Below, piece by piece: positions 24,288 through 33,970 of a stretch of DNA of 64,000 bases. The notes below the pieces were generated by a model. That model had not been told where the DNA came from. It did not search any database and saw only the letters and a list, made by a program, of their open reading frames with translations. This DNA comes from Archangium gephyra. Its GTDB lineage: Bacteria > Myxococcota > Myxococcia > Myxococcales > Myxococcaceae. The position numbers were made by a program, and so were the translations under genes. Each line of letters starts with the position of its first letter. Positions within the stretch are counted from its first letter, which is position 1. Location: NCBI RefSeq assembly GCF_001027285.1, contig NZ_CP011509.1, positions 3,666,501 through 3,730,500 of the forward strand, in the 5' to 3' direction.

Positions 24288-25355
24288 TCACGGCTTCGGC
24301 GGCTGGAGCCGCCACGAGAGCACCCGTCCATCCTGTCCCAGCACGAAGAGCTGGTCCCCGAGCACCACGGGCCGGGTGAGCAGCGGCGTATCCAACCTCA
24401 GGGTGAACACGGGAGGCCCTTCGCGCGGCTTGAGCGCGAGCAACCAGCCCTGGCTGTCGCGGGTGGGCACCAACACCCACTCGCGGAACTCGACGGCCTG
24501 TGTCACGAGGGGCGCGGGCAGGGCCAGCCGGATGGACTCGCGCCCATCCTGGGGCGACACGGCCAGCAGCAGCTTGTCCTCCGTGCCCACCCAGACCTGC
24601 CCCTGGGCCCAGGACGGGGGACTCGCGAGCGCGGAGGCGAGGGTCTGCCGCCAGCGCACCTGCCCGTTGGCCAGTCCGAGCGCGAGCACCTCGCCCTTCT
24701 GGGTGGAGACGTACAGCACCTCTCCCTGGGCCTCCATCCCGAGCACCCGGGCCAGGGGCTGACGCCAGCGCACGGTGCCGTCCTGGGGCGACAGCGCGAA
24801 CAGCCCCGCGTCCCCGAGTACCACCACGAGTACCCCCCCGGCGAGCACGGGCGCCGGCTGGGGCCGCGTGGCCTGGAGCCGGGGAGCCCCCGAGGGCAGG
24901 GGCCGGCGCCAGCGCACCTCGCCCGAGTCCACGGCGAGCGCCCTCACCGTCCCCTCCGGCCCCACGACGTAGACGGAGCCCGCGTCCGAGACGAGCGGGG
25001 TGAGCACGGGTGGCTGCCCGGTGAGGCGCCAGCGCTCCGAGCCATCGGCGAGCGCGAGGCTGATGAGAGTCCCGCCAACCGTTCCCACGATGACACTTTC
25101 CCCCGAAACCGCCGGGCCCGCGGCGACCTCCCGGCCCAGCTCCACCCGCCAGAGGGCCGTCCCCTGGCGGTCCAGCCGCAGGAACCGGCCCGCCTCGTTG
25201 CCCACCAGGACCCCGTCCTCCAGGGCCACCAGCCCCGCACGGGACGGCGCGTCAGAGGAGAAGGTGAAGAGCTTGTCGGTGGGTTGCCGGCAGGCGGCCA
25301 TCAGCGCCGCCATGGCGAGCAGTAAGAGGAGGCGCTGAGGGCGGGGTGGCGGCAT
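24288..25355 (-). CDS. BamB-like PQQ beta-propeller lipoprotein
   Basis: 355 residues with a lipobox MAAC (C22). The body consists of repeated blade motifs with DG(S/T)..WR and AV..G.V..G: GTALWRVEL, DGSERWRLTG, SGEVRWRRPL, DGTVRWRQPL and NGQVRWRQTL. This is the pyrroloquinoline-quinone-type propeller fold shared with BamB, which helps assemble outer-membrane barrels; no residues for PQQ itself are evident. It may act in the BAM complex or as another periplasmic scaffold. It is divergent from the adenosine deaminase gene, with 54 bp between the starts. Confidence 0.8.
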   Translation of the reverse strand: MPPPRPQRLLLLLAMAALMAACRQPTDKLFTFSSDAPSRAGLVALEDGVLVGNEAGRFLRLDRQGTALWRVELGREVAAGPAVSGESVIVGTVGGTLISLALADGSERWRLTGQPPVLTPLVSDAGSVYVVGPEGTVRALAVDSGEVRWRRPLPSGAPRLQATRPQPAPVLAGGVLVVVLGDAGLFALSPQDGTVRWRQPLARVLGMEAQGEVLYVSTQKGEVLALGLANGQVRWRQTLASALASPPSWAQGQVWVGTEDKLLLAVSPQDGRESIRLALPAPLVTQAVEFREWVLVPTRDSQGWLLALKPREGPPVFTLRLDTPLLTRPVVLGDQLFVLGQDGRVLSWRLQPPKP

Positions 25356-25409
25356 GGTTGAGGGAGGATCTTCAGGACCCTAGGATGGTTGGCAAGGAAG
25401 GAACCCGAC

Positions 25410-26570
25410 ATGGCTTCGATTCGCGACGACGAGCTCCCCAGCTCGACTGGTATTCCCTCATCCGCCCGCCGGGCCGATTGGGCCCCGCCCCCGGCCATCC
25501 CCGTCACCATGGAGCTGCTCCACGCGCTCCCCAAGACGGACCTGCACTGCCACCTCGACGGCTCCATGCGGCTCAAGACGATCCTCGAGCTGGCCGAGCA
25601 GCAGAAGGTGAAGCTGCCCGCGGACTCCGAGGACACCCTGGCCAAGGCCATCCACATGGGCGAGGTGTGCAAGAACCTCGAGGACTACCTGGTGGCCTTC
25701 GATGTGACGCTCTCGGTGCTCCAGACGGCCGAGGCCCTCTACCGCTCGGCCTATGAGCTGGCGGTGGACGCGGCGGCCGAGAACGTGCGCTACCTCGAGG
25801 TGCGCTACTCGCCGGCCCTGCACCTGCAGAAGGGCCTGAAGATGACCACCGTCATCGACTCGGTGCTCGAGGGCCTCCGGGTGGCCAAGCGCGAGACGGG
25901 GATCAAGTACGGCGTCATCATCTGCGGCATCCGCCACATCAACCCGCAGACGTCCATGCGGCTGGCGGAGCTGTCGGTGGCCTACAAGAACCGGGGCGTC
26001 ATCGGCTTCGACCTGGCGGGCGCCGAGGCGAACTTCCCGGCCAAGGATCACAAGGACGCCTTCCAGCTCATCCTCAAGAACAACGTGAACTGCACGGCGC
26101 ACGCGGGCGAGGCCTTCGGGCCCGAGTCCATCTCCCAGGCCATCCACTACCTGGGCGCGCACCGCATCGGCCACGGCACGCGGCTGCGCGAGGATGGGGA
26201 TCTGCTCAACTACGTGAACGATCACCGCATCCCCCTGGAGGTGTGCCCCACCTCCAACGTGCAGACGGGCGCGGTGCCGAGCCTGGATGCGCACCCGCTC
26301 AAGTTCTACTTCGACTACGGCCTGCGGGTGACGATCAACACCGACAACCGCCTCATCACCGACACCACGGTGACCAAGGAGCTGTGGGTGGCGCACAAGG
26401 AGCTGGGGCTGGCGCTGGAGGACCTGACCACCATCCTCGTGTCCGGCTTCAAGAGCGCCTTCCTGCCGTTCCGCGAGAAGCAGGACCTGCTGCGCCAGGT
26501 GAACGAGGAGATCGCCCAGACGCTGGCGGCCTTCGAGAAGCGGCCGCACGCGGTGAAGCAGCCGGCCTGA
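25410..26570 (+). CDS. add: Adenosine deaminase
   Basis: 386 residues. Metal ligands are in KTDLHCHLDGS near the N-terminus; CTAHAGEAFG and HRIGHGTRL supply the central histidine and glutamate; TINTDNRLI contains the late aspartate. These are the zinc site and catalytic residues of adenosine/AMP deaminases that turn adenosine into inosine plus ammonia. Start at 25410 follows AAGGAAGG; a TTG seven codons earlier overlaps that site and was rejected. The SDR gene follows after 15 bp, probably in the same transcript. Confidence 0.93.
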   Translation: MASIRDDELPSSTGIPSSARRADWAPPPAIPVTMELLHALPKTDLHCHLDGSMRLKTILELAEQQKVKLPADSEDTLAKAIHMGEVCKNLEDYLVAFDVTLSVLQTAEALYRSAYELAVDAAAENVRYLEVRYSPALHLQKGLKMTTVIDSVLEGLRVAKRETGIKYGVIICGIRHINPQTSMRLAELSVAYKNRGVIGFDLAGAEANFPAKDHKDAFQLILKNNVNCTAHAGEAFGPESISQAIHYLGAHRIGHGTRLREDGDLLNYVNDHRIPLEVCPTSNVQTGAVPSLDAHPLKFYFDYGLRVTINTDNRLITDTTVTKELWVAHKELGLALEDLTTILVSGFKSAFLPFREKQDLLRQVNEEIAQTLAAFEKRPHAVKQPA

Positions 26571-26585
26571 GCCGGGAAGGACGCC

Positions 26586-27365
26586 ATGGACCTGGAGCTC
26601 GGTGGGAAGGTGGTGCTGGTGACGGGCGGCTCGGAGGGGCTGGGGGCGGCGGTGGCGCTGCGCCTGGTGCGCGAGGGGGCCCGCGTGGCCCTCTGCGCCC
26701 GGGGCGCCGAGCGGCTGGAGTCCACGGCGTCCGCGCTGCGCGAGGCGGGCGGTGACGTGCTGGCGCGGGTGACGGACATCACCCGCCCGGAAGACGTGGA
26801 CCGCTTCGTGGAGGCGGCGCTGGAGCGGTGGGGGAGGGTGGACGGGCTGGTGAACAACGCGGGCACCGCGGCGGCGCGGCCCTTCGCCGAGGTGGAGGAC
26901 GCGGCGTGGGAAGCGGACCTGGAGCTCAAGCTCTTCGCGGCGGTGCGCACCTCGCGGCGGGTGCTGCCCCACCTGCGCGCGGGCGGTGGGGGCTCCATCG
27001 TCAACGTGCTGGCCATCGGGGCGAAGGCGCCGGGGGCGAACTCGTTGCCGTCCTCGGTGTCGCGGGCGGCGGGCATGGCGCTCACCAAGGCGCTGTCCAA
27101 GGAGCTGGGGCCCGCGGGCATCCGGGTGAACGCGGTGCTGGTGGGACTCGTCGAGAGTGGCCAGTGGGAGCGCAAGGCGGCGGCGGCGGGGCAGCCGGTG
27201 GAGGCGCTCTACACGAAGATGGCGAAGGACTCGGGCGTTCCCCTGGGCCGCGTGGGCCGGGCCGAGGAGTTCGCCGACGTGGTGTCCTTCCTCCTCTCGC
27301 CGAGGGCCGGCTACGTGACGGGCACGGCCCTCAACGTGGATGGGGGGCTGTCTCCGGCGGTGTAG
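26586..27365 (+). CDS. SDR-family protein lacking the catalytic YxxxK
   Basis: 259 residues with a good classical SDR cofactor motif (VTGGSEGLGAAVA), NNAGT and the C-terminal GYVTGTALNVDGG. At the active site the usual YSASK is SSVSR (156-160), so the tyrosine and lysine are serine and arginine, and the normal catalytic serine stretch reads VNVLAIGAKAPG. It may be a reductase with a changed mechanism or a cofactor-binding protein without the normal chemistry. It follows adenosine deaminase by 15 bp. Its 3' end overlaps the convergent kinase gene by 35 bases. Confidence 0.85.
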   Translation: MDLELGGKVVLVTGGSEGLGAAVALRLVREGARVALCARGAERLESTASALREAGGDVLARVTDITRPEDVDRFVEAALERWGRVDGLVNNAGTAAARPFAEVEDAAWEADLELKLFAAVRTSRRVLPHLRAGGGGSIVNVLAIGAKAPGANSLPSSVSRAAGMALTKALSKELGPAGIRVNAVLVGLVESGQWERKAAAAGQPVEALYTKMAKDSGVPLGRVGRAEEFADVVSFLLSPRAGYVTGTALNVDGGLSPAV

Positions 27366-29304
27366 CGCTGGGGGCGGCGGGCTCGGACGCCTCGTCCTCC
27401 AGCACCGGGAGGGTGACGTGGAACGTGGAGCCTTGGCCCACCTCGCTCTCCACCCAGATGCGGCCGCCGTGGCGCTCGACGATGTCGCGGCAGATGTAGA
27501 GGCCGAGCCCCAGCCCTCCGAAGCCCGAGATGGGGGCGTTGCGCGCCCGGAAGAAGCGCTCGAAGAGGTGCGCCTTCTGGTCCGGGGGAATGCCGATGCC
27601 CGAGTCCGACACCGAGATGAGGGCCTGGGCTCCGTCCCGCTCCAGGCGCACGCGGATGGTGCCGCCCGTGGGGCTGTACTTGAGGGCATTCTCCAGCAGG
27701 TTCACCAGCACCTGCGCGAGCCGTCCGCGGTCGCCCTGGATGAGGAGTGGCTCGGCGGGCTCCTCGTAGTCGAGCGAGCGGTGGGGACTGATCGAGCGGA
27801 GGTCCGCCAGCACCTCCTGGGTGAGTGCCCCGAGGGACACGGGCTCGTGCCGCAGCTCCAGCCGCCCGGCCTGGATGCGGGAGGTGTCCAGCAGGTCATT
27901 GATGAGCCCGGAGAGCCGCGCCACCTGGGCGAGCGCCTTCTCCACGTGCTGGGCCGGGACGGGCTGTCCGGACGCCATCCGGTGTTTCAGCACCTGCAGG
28001 TGCAGCTTGAGGGGGGTGAGCGGCGTCTTCAGCTCGTGGGAGGCGATGGACAGGAAGTCGTCCCTCACGCGGACGGCCTCGCGGGCCTCGCGCAGCAGCC
28101 GCTCGCTCTCCGCCTGGGCGCGGCGCTCCACCGTCACGTCCCGGTACGTCCAGACGCGGCCGACGATGGTGTCTCCCAGCCGCTGGGGACGCGAGTAGCG
28201 CTCGAGGACGCGCCCGTCCCGGAGCTCCAGGACGTCGACTCCCTCCTGCTCGGGACTCGCGAACAGTTTCTGGGTCCGCTCGTGGACCTGCTCCGCGTTC
28301 TCCAGTTGCGAGCGCATGTACTCGCTCAGCACCCGGCCATCGCGGCAGTCCAACAGGGAGTCGGGGATGTTCCAGAGCTTGTGGAACCTCCCGTTGATGG
28401 CGGTGACGTGCCAGTCCTGGGTGAGGACGATGACGCCATCCGCGGTCGATTCCAGGGTGGCGCGCAGCAGCGAGACGGTCTGCTCCAGGTCCGTCCGGGC
28501 CCGGCGCTGCGCGGTGACGTCCACCATGATGCCCCGGAGCCCGCGGAGGACGCCGTCCTCGGAGACGACGGTGACGATGTCCCGCAGCCACACGCTGCTC
28601 CCATCGGCCGCCACCATGCGGTACTCGAACTCGTGGGCCCTGCACTCCTTGGCGGACTTCAGGCAGTAGGCGGAGGCCCAGTCCCGGTCCTCGGGGTGGA
28701 GGTGCGCCAGCCAGAAGTCTGGCTCCTCCATCCACTTCTGGATGGGGTAGCCCAGGAGGCGCTCGGCCTGCTTGCTGACGAAGGTGAAGCGGAAGTTCGC
28801 GTCCGTCTCCCAGACGATGCCGTCGATGGCGTCGATGAGCTCTTCGTGGATGCGCTGGGTGCGGGTGAGCGCCGCGATCATCTCCTCGAGGCTCGGGGCC
28901 GTCCGCTCGCGCTCCTCGGGCTGGAGCGGCGGGGCGAGGACCCGGACGGTGCCGAGGAGCTCTCCCGTCCCATCCGGCGAGGGCTCGACGGCGTTCAGCT
29001 CCACGGACAGGCGGACGGGCCTTCCCTCGGCCGAGACCGCGCGGAACTCGAGGGTCCGGGGCTCTCCCGTCCGGGCCACCGCGCCCCAGGCCTCCAGCAC
29101 GCCCGCGAGGTCCTCCGGGTGCACGAGCTGGGAGGCGAAGCCCCGCGTCCTCCACGCCTCCAGGGGATGACCGAGCGCCTGGAGGAGGGAAGGGCTCACC
29201 CAGCGGAAGCGCGGGGGGAGACCCCCGCCCAGCCAGAGCAGCGGGGATGGAGCCGCCACACCGGCCGGCTCCGGGTGCTCCTCACTCCTTGGCAGGTCGG
29301 CCAT
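27331..29304 (-). CDS. PAS-rich sensor histidine kinase
   Basis: 657 residues without a transmembrane segment. Three PAS domains lie at about 25-125, 150-270 and 275-395; the second carries DGIVWETDANFRFTFVSKQ, the third DGVIVLTQDWHVTAINGRF. HisKA contains H423 in SHELKTPLTP; the HATPase has NLLENALKYS, DSGIGIPPDQK and GLGLGLYICRDI. GGGAAG before the ATG at 29304 sets the start. It is highly similar to the adjacent 909-residue kinase, from which it probably differs by loss or gain of PAS repeats. No response regulator is close. Confidence 0.92.
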   Translation of the reverse strand: MADLPRSEEHPEPAGVAAPSPLLWLGGGLPPRFRWVSPSLLQALGHPLEAWRTRGFASQLVHPEDLAGVLEAWGAVARTGEPRTLEFRAVSAEGRPVRLSVELNAVEPSPDGTGELLGTVRVLAPPLQPEERERTAPSLEEMIAALTRTQRIHEELIDAIDGIVWETDANFRFTFVSKQAERLLGYPIQKWMEEPDFWLAHLHPEDRDWASAYCLKSAKECRAHEFEYRMVAADGSSVWLRDIVTVVSEDGVLRGLRGIMVDVTAQRRARTDLEQTVSLLRATLESTADGVIVLTQDWHVTAINGRFHKLWNIPDSLLDCRDGRVLSEYMRSQLENAEQVHERTQKLFASPEQEGVDVLELRDGRVLERYSRPQRLGDTIVGRVWTYRDVTVERRAQAESERLLREAREAVRVRDDFLSIASHELKTPLTPLKLHLQVLKHRMASGQPVPAQHVEKALAQVARLSGLINDLLDTSRIQAGRLELRHEPVSLGALTQEVLADLRSISPHRSLDYEEPAEPLLIQGDRGRLAQVLVNLLENALKYSPTGGTIRVRLERDGAQALISVSDSGIGIPPDQKAHLFERFFRARNAPISGFGGLGLGLYICRDIVERHGGRIWVESEVGQGSTFHVTLPVLEDEASEPAAPSATPPETAPHPR

Positions 29305-29372
29305 GGTCTTCCCTTTCCGTCCCCGTAAGCCTAGCGCGGGAGCCGACTGGACATGGAATTCAACACCGGTGG

Positions 29373-29392
29373 AGCCCCAAGCACCTGGGGCT
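29373..29392 (-). terminator. Hairpin between two kinase genes
   Basis: Perfect 7-bp stem AGCCCCA/TGGGGCT with a six-base loop, 19 bases after the stop of the upstream-in-transcription kinase (29411) and before the next kinase start (29304). No T-run. It suggests that the two genes are separately transcribed or that the mRNA is processed here. Confidence 0.5.
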
Positions 29393-29410
29393 TCCTCGCT
29401 GACCGCCCTG

Positions 29411-32140
29411 TCAGGCTCGGCCGGGAGGAGGCGCTTCCACCGGCAGGGTGAAGCGGAAGGTGGTGCCCTGGCCGTCCTGGCTCTCCGCCCAGATACGGCC
29501 GCCGTGGTGCTCGACGAGGTGCCGGCAGATGTAGAGCCCGAGTCCCAGCCCGCCAAAGCACGAGACGGGGGCGTTGCGGGCCCGGAAGAAGCGCTCGAAG
29601 AGGTGCGCCTGTTGGTCCGCCGGGATGCCGATTCCGGAGTCCGACACGGAGACGAGTGCCTCCGCTCCGTTCCGAGTGAGGGTGACGCGAATGGGTCCCT
29701 TCAGGGGGCTGTACTTGCGGGCATTCTCCAGCAGGTTCGCCAGCACCTGCGCGAGCCGTTCCCGGTCTCCCAGGACGACGAGCTCCTCCGCGCACTCCTC
29801 GTACTCCAGCGGGTGCTGGGCACAGGCCGGGCGGAAGTCCTCCAGGGCTTCGCGGAGGACGTCCTGGAGCGGCAGGGGCTCGCGTATCAGCTCCAGCCGT
29901 CCGGCCTCGATCTGCGAGGAGTCCAGCATGTCGGAGATCAACCCGGAGAGCCGATCCACCTGGGCGAGCGCCTTCTCCGCGTCTTGGGGCGGGAGGGGCT
30001 GTCCGGAGGCGCACTTCCTTTTGAGCCGCTGCAGGTGGAGCTTGAGGGGGGTGAGGGGGGTCTTCAGCTCGTGCGAGGCGACGCAGAGGAAGTCATCCCG
30101 GGTTTGAATGGCCTCCCGGGCCTCGTGGAGCAGCCGCTCCCGCTCCTCCTGGGCCTGGCGCTCCGCCGTGAGCTCGACGACCACGGCGCCGAGGCCCACG
30201 ATCCTCCCGCTCGTGGTGCGGACGGGGTAGTAGCTGACGCGCCAGTAGCGCAACCGGCCCGGGGTGGCCGGGACCTCGAGGGCCAGGTCGAGTCCGATGA
30301 GGGGCTCGCCGGTCTCCAGGACCTGGCGCATGAGGGGCTCGACGTTGGCCGCGATGAGGGGAGCCACCTCGCGCAGCGCCCGGCCCAGCTCCTCCTCGCG
30401 GGTCTTGCCGTGGAGCGCGGCCAGGGCGTCGTTGACCTGGAGGAAGCGCAGGTCCCGGTCGAGGAAGCCCATGCCGATGGGGGCGTTGTTCAAGAAGGTG
30501 TCGAGCACGGCGAGCGACTCCTCCAGTTGCTCGCGCGCGTGCTTCTCGGCCACCAGCAGCCGCTCCTGCTCCGCCTTGGCGCGGCGCTGCTCGGTGACAT
30601 CCCGGTAGCTCCAGACACGTCCGATGATGGTGTCGCCCATCCGTTGGGGCATCGTGGTGTTCTCGAAGATGCGCCCGTCGCGGAGCTCGACGGTGTCGAT
30701 GGCCTCCCGGTCCGAGAGCACGAACATGTCCCGGAGCCGCGAGACGAACTGCTCGGGCTCCTTGACCAGGGGGGCGGCGGCGAGGACCGCCTGCACGGCG
30801 TCCAGACCCTCCGTCAGCGCGGCATCGGGGAGCCGCCAGAGCTGCTGGAAGCGCTTGTTGAAGGCGGTGATCTTCTGGTCGCCGTCCACCACGACCACGC
30901 CATCGGCGATGGAATCGAACGTGGCGCGCAGCAGGGAGAACGTCTGCTCCAGCTTCTCCTGGGCCCGGCGTTCCTCCGTCACGTCGCGGTAGCTCCAGAT
31001 GCGGCCGATGATGGTGCTGCCCAGCCGTTGGGGAATCGTGGTGCGCTGGAGGATGAGCCCATTGTGGAGCTCGACGATGTCGACCCCCTCCCGCTCGGGA
31101 TCCGCATACATCTCCCGGATCCGCGCGAGGAAGCGCTCGGGGTCCTTGGCCTGGGCGATCGCGGCCGGGAGGGTCTGCTTGGGATCCGGCATCCCCTGGA
31201 GGGCCTCATCGGAGTACCCCCAGAGCTGCTGGAAGCGCTTGTTGAAGGCGGTGATGCGCTGGTTCCTGCTCACCACGAGCACCCCATCGGTGACGGAGTC
31301 GAACGTGGCGCGCAGCAGCGAGGCCGTCTGCTCCAGCTTCTCCCGGGCCAGGCGCTGCTCGGTGACATCCACCATGATGCCGCGCAGCTTCAGGGGCCGT
31401 CCGTCCTCGGCGAGCACCGTGACGATGGTCCGCAGCCACACGACGCGGCCATCCGCGGCCAGCATGCGGTACTCGAACTCGTAGGGCCTGCGCTCCCGGG
31501 TCGCTTTCAGGCAGTAGGCCTGGGCCCACTCGCGGTCCTCGGGATGGACGTGGTTCTTCCAGAAGTCCGGCTCCTGGAGCCATTGGCGGGGGGGATGGCC
31601 GAGCAGGCGCTCCGATTGTTTGTTGACGAAGGAGAAGCGGAAGTTCACATCGGCTTCCCAGACGATGCCGTCGATGGTGTCGAGCAGCTCCGCGTACTGC
31701 CGTTGCGTCCGGGTGAGCTCCTGCTCCAGGGCCGCATGGTGGGACGACTCGGGCTTCGCGGGCGCTCGTTCGCTCAGGCGGGTGCATGCTCCCAGGCACT
31801 GCCCATCGTTTCCGAAGACGGGGAGCACCAGGGCCCGCATCCACCGGTCCCGCTCGCCGCCCTCGCTGACCGCCTCCGTTCCGGTGAGGGCTGTCCTCAG
31901 GGCGTCCACGAGCCACGGAAATAGAAGGAGCACCTCCTCCAGGGGCCGTCCTTCGGGAGGCACGCCGTCCCCCCACCCGGCGGCAACGGCCAGGGTGCTG
32001 TCGATCCGGGCAATCCGGCCCTGGGCATCGACCACCAACGTGGCCTGGAGGCTCTCGCCTACCTGGAGGAGCAACTCGGGGAAGGAGCGCAGGGATGCTT
32101 CCCGCCTCACTTCGCCTGCGTGCCCGTCGACTGTCGTCAT
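29411..32140 (-). CDS. Multi-PAS sensor histidine kinase with internal PAS duplication
   Basis: 909 residues, soluble. PAS domains lie at about 25-125, 150-265, 270-395, 398-520 and 540-660. The third and fourth are a recent tandem duplication: SLLRATFDSVTDGVLVV and SLLRATFDSIADGVVVV, then ITAFNKRFQQLW in both, with matching RIWSYRDVT/RVWSYRDVT ends. HisKA has H690 in SHELKTPLTP; the HATPase has NLLENARKYS, DSGIGIPADQQ and GLGLGLYICRHL. GGAGGAGCCC before the ATG at 32140 rules out the earlier in-frame start. An orphan kinase whose PAS array may bind haem, flavin or small molecules; the ligands cannot be told. Confidence 0.92.
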   Translation of the reverse strand: MTTVDGHAGEVRREASLRSFPELLLQVGESLQATLVVDAQGRIARIDSTLAVAAGWGDGVPPEGRPLEEVLLLFPWLVDALRTALTGTEAVSEGGERDRWMRALVLPVFGNDGQCLGACTRLSERAPAKPESSHHAALEQELTRTQRQYAELLDTIDGIVWEADVNFRFSFVNKQSERLLGHPPRQWLQEPDFWKNHVHPEDREWAQAYCLKATRERRPYEFEYRMLAADGRVVWLRTIVTVLAEDGRPLKLRGIMVDVTEQRLAREKLEQTASLLRATFDSVTDGVLVVSRNQRITAFNKRFQQLWGYSDEALQGMPDPKQTLPAAIAQAKDPERFLARIREMYADPEREGVDIVELHNGLILQRTTIPQRLGSTIIGRIWSYRDVTEERRAQEKLEQTFSLLRATFDSIADGVVVVDGDQKITAFNKRFQQLWRLPDAALTEGLDAVQAVLAAAPLVKEPEQFVSRLRDMFVLSDREAIDTVELRDGRIFENTTMPQRMGDTIIGRVWSYRDVTEQRRAKAEQERLLVAEKHAREQLEESLAVLDTFLNNAPIGMGFLDRDLRFLQVNDALAALHGKTREEELGRALREVAPLIAANVEPLMRQVLETGEPLIGLDLALEVPATPGRLRYWRVSYYPVRTTSGRIVGLGAVVVELTAERQAQEERERLLHEAREAIQTRDDFLCVASHELKTPLTPLKLHLQRLKRKCASGQPLPPQDAEKALAQVDRLSGLISDMLDSSQIEAGRLELIREPLPLQDVLREALEDFRPACAQHPLEYEECAEELVVLGDRERLAQVLANLLENARKYSPLKGPIRVTLTRNGAEALVSVSDSGIGIPADQQAHLFERFFRARNAPVSCFGGLGLGLYICRHLVEHHGGRIWAESQDGQGTTFRFTLPVEAPPPGRA

Positions 32141-32401
32141 GGGCTCCTCCGCTCCCCGTGCGGCGAAGCGCCTCTCCGCCACATCAAATCTGCAACACGT
32201 GGAGTCCTTTACAAAGTCGGCTCCTCCCCTGGCTGTCCTGCCCGGCGGCCTCGGGATGTGTCAGGGGCGGGCGGGCCGGGGCGTCCCTGGGGCCAGTGGA
32301 CGCTCCGGCGTGCACGGCCGCGGCTGCTGACCCGAGGTCTCGAATCCATTCGCACACGTCCCCCGTGCCCCTCCGGGCGCGGGCCAGATTCCGAGAAGGT
32401 C

Positions 32402-33826
32402 ATGCAGCCGAAACTGAACCGGCTCCTGCGGGCACTCGCCCGTGAGGGGCTCGATGTGACGTACGACGGTCGTGTCTACTCCGTGCGCCTCCAGGGCGAT
32501 TCCAACGCGCCGCCCGCCGAGGTGCTCCTCCCACCCGAACTGCCCGTGGAGGGCAAGGCCTTCCAGCAACTGGCCGCGCTCGCGGCGCTGAAGCACCCGG
32601 GCGGTGGCCGGGTGAAGCGTGTGCGCGCCACGCCGGACTTCCACCCGGGTGACTCCGGCGTGGCCATCGGCTCGGTGGTGTACACGGAGGGCCTGGTGGT
32701 GCCCGGCGCGGTGGGCACCGACATCAACTGCGGCATGCGCCTGCACGTCGCGGACCTGCCCGTGGAGACCTTCCTCGCCCGCCGGGACGCCTTCGTCGAG
32801 CGGATGAAGGGCCACTACTTCTTCGGCACGCGGGACGTGGCGTTGGGCTCGCGCGCGGTGGAGGCGCTGTTGCGTGACGGCCTGCCGGGCTGGCTCCTGG
32901 AGACGATGGAGGCGCCGCTGGGCCTGGTGGCCCGGGCGGACCTGGGGCAGCTCGACCGGGAGTCGGCGCGGGTGTACCTGGGCGGGGCGTTGGAGGGAGA
33001 CCCGGCGTGGGCCCCCACGGGGCTGCGGCGGGAGGGCGTGGTGCGCGACCCCGGACTGGCCACCATCGGTGGGGGCAACCACTTCGTGGAGGTGCAGCGG
33101 GTGGAGGCGGTGATGGACCGGGCGCGGGCGTGGGAGTGGGGTGTGCGCGAGGGACAGCTCGCGTTCATGATCCACTCGGGCTCTCGGGACATGGGCAGGC
33201 ACGTGGGGAACACGTGGCGGGAGCGGACGAGGGCGGCGTGGCCGGTGGGGGCGCCCCTGCCGGAGAGCGGGATTCTTCCGCTGGCGGAGCCGGAGCGGGT
33301 GCGCGAGTACCTGCGGGCCGAGGCCACGGCGGCCAACTACGCCTTCCTCAACCGGCTGTTGCTGGCGGAGCTGCTGCGGCAGACGCTGCGGGAGCTGTTC
33401 GGGGACGTGGAGGCGCCGCTCGTCTACGACGTGCCGCACAACATCACCCTGCCGTGGGAGGGCGGGTGGCTGGCGCGCAAGGGGGCGTGCCCGGCGGAGG
33501 CGGAGCAGCCGGTCATCATCCCCGGCTCCATGGGGGCGGCGTCCTACCTGATGGTGGGGCAGGGCAACGCGGAGGCGCTGGCGTCGGCGTCGCATGGAGC
33601 GGGGCGGGCGCGCTCGCGCTTCTCCATGGCGCGGGGTGGGGCGGACCGGCGGGAGGAGGCCCTGGGCCTCACGGGGGTGGACTGCATCACCCTGCGGGCC
33701 GAGCGCCGCATCGAGGAGGCGCCGGCGGCCTACAAGCCCATTGGCCCGGTGGTGGCCTCGCAGGTGGAGGCGGGCATCGTCCGGGAGGTGGCGCGGATGG
33801 CCCCGCTGATGACCTTCAAGGCCTGA
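32402..33826 (+). CDS. rtcB: RNA-splicing ligase RtcB
   Basis: 474 residues. Metal- and GTP-binding residues of the RtcB family are present: TDINCGMRL (metal cysteine), GGGNHFVEV, IHSGSRDMG and the guanylylation histidine in SHGAGRARSR. RtcB joins 2',3'-cyclic-phosphate and 5'-OH RNA ends in RNA repair and is often under RtcR control in bacteria. No RtcR or RtcA gene is seen nearby. The start has GAGAAGGTC upstream. It is divergent from the PAS kinase with about 260 bp between starts, so it has its own promoter there. Confidence 0.93.
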   Translation: MQPKLNRLLRALAREGLDVTYDGRVYSVRLQGDSNAPPAEVLLPPELPVEGKAFQQLAALAALKHPGGGRVKRVRATPDFHPGDSGVAIGSVVYTEGLVVPGAVGTDINCGMRLHVADLPVETFLARRDAFVERMKGHYFFGTRDVALGSRAVEALLRDGLPGWLLETMEAPLGLVARADLGQLDRESARVYLGGALEGDPAWAPTGLRREGVVRDPGLATIGGGNHFVEVQRVEAVMDRARAWEWGVREGQLAFMIHSGSRDMGRHVGNTWRERTRAAWPVGAPLPESGILPLAEPERVREYLRAEATAANYAFLNRLLLAELLRQTLRELFGDVEAPLVYDVPHNITLPWEGGWLARKGACPAEAEQPVIIPGSMGAASYLMVGQGNAEALASASHGAGRARSRFSMARGGADRREEALGLTGVDCITLRAERRIEEAPAAYKPIGPVVASQVEAGIVREVARMAPLMTFKA

Positions 33827-33970
33827 GTCCCACCCGGCTTCACCTGGGATTCTCGAAGGGGGCGCGTCAATTCCCTGGCGCTCCCCCCCTCCACCGGGTG
33901 GAATCGGCGGCGCGCGGGCCTCCCGGCCCACGGAAGCATCACCCCCGAGATGGGGAGGGGAAACACACAC

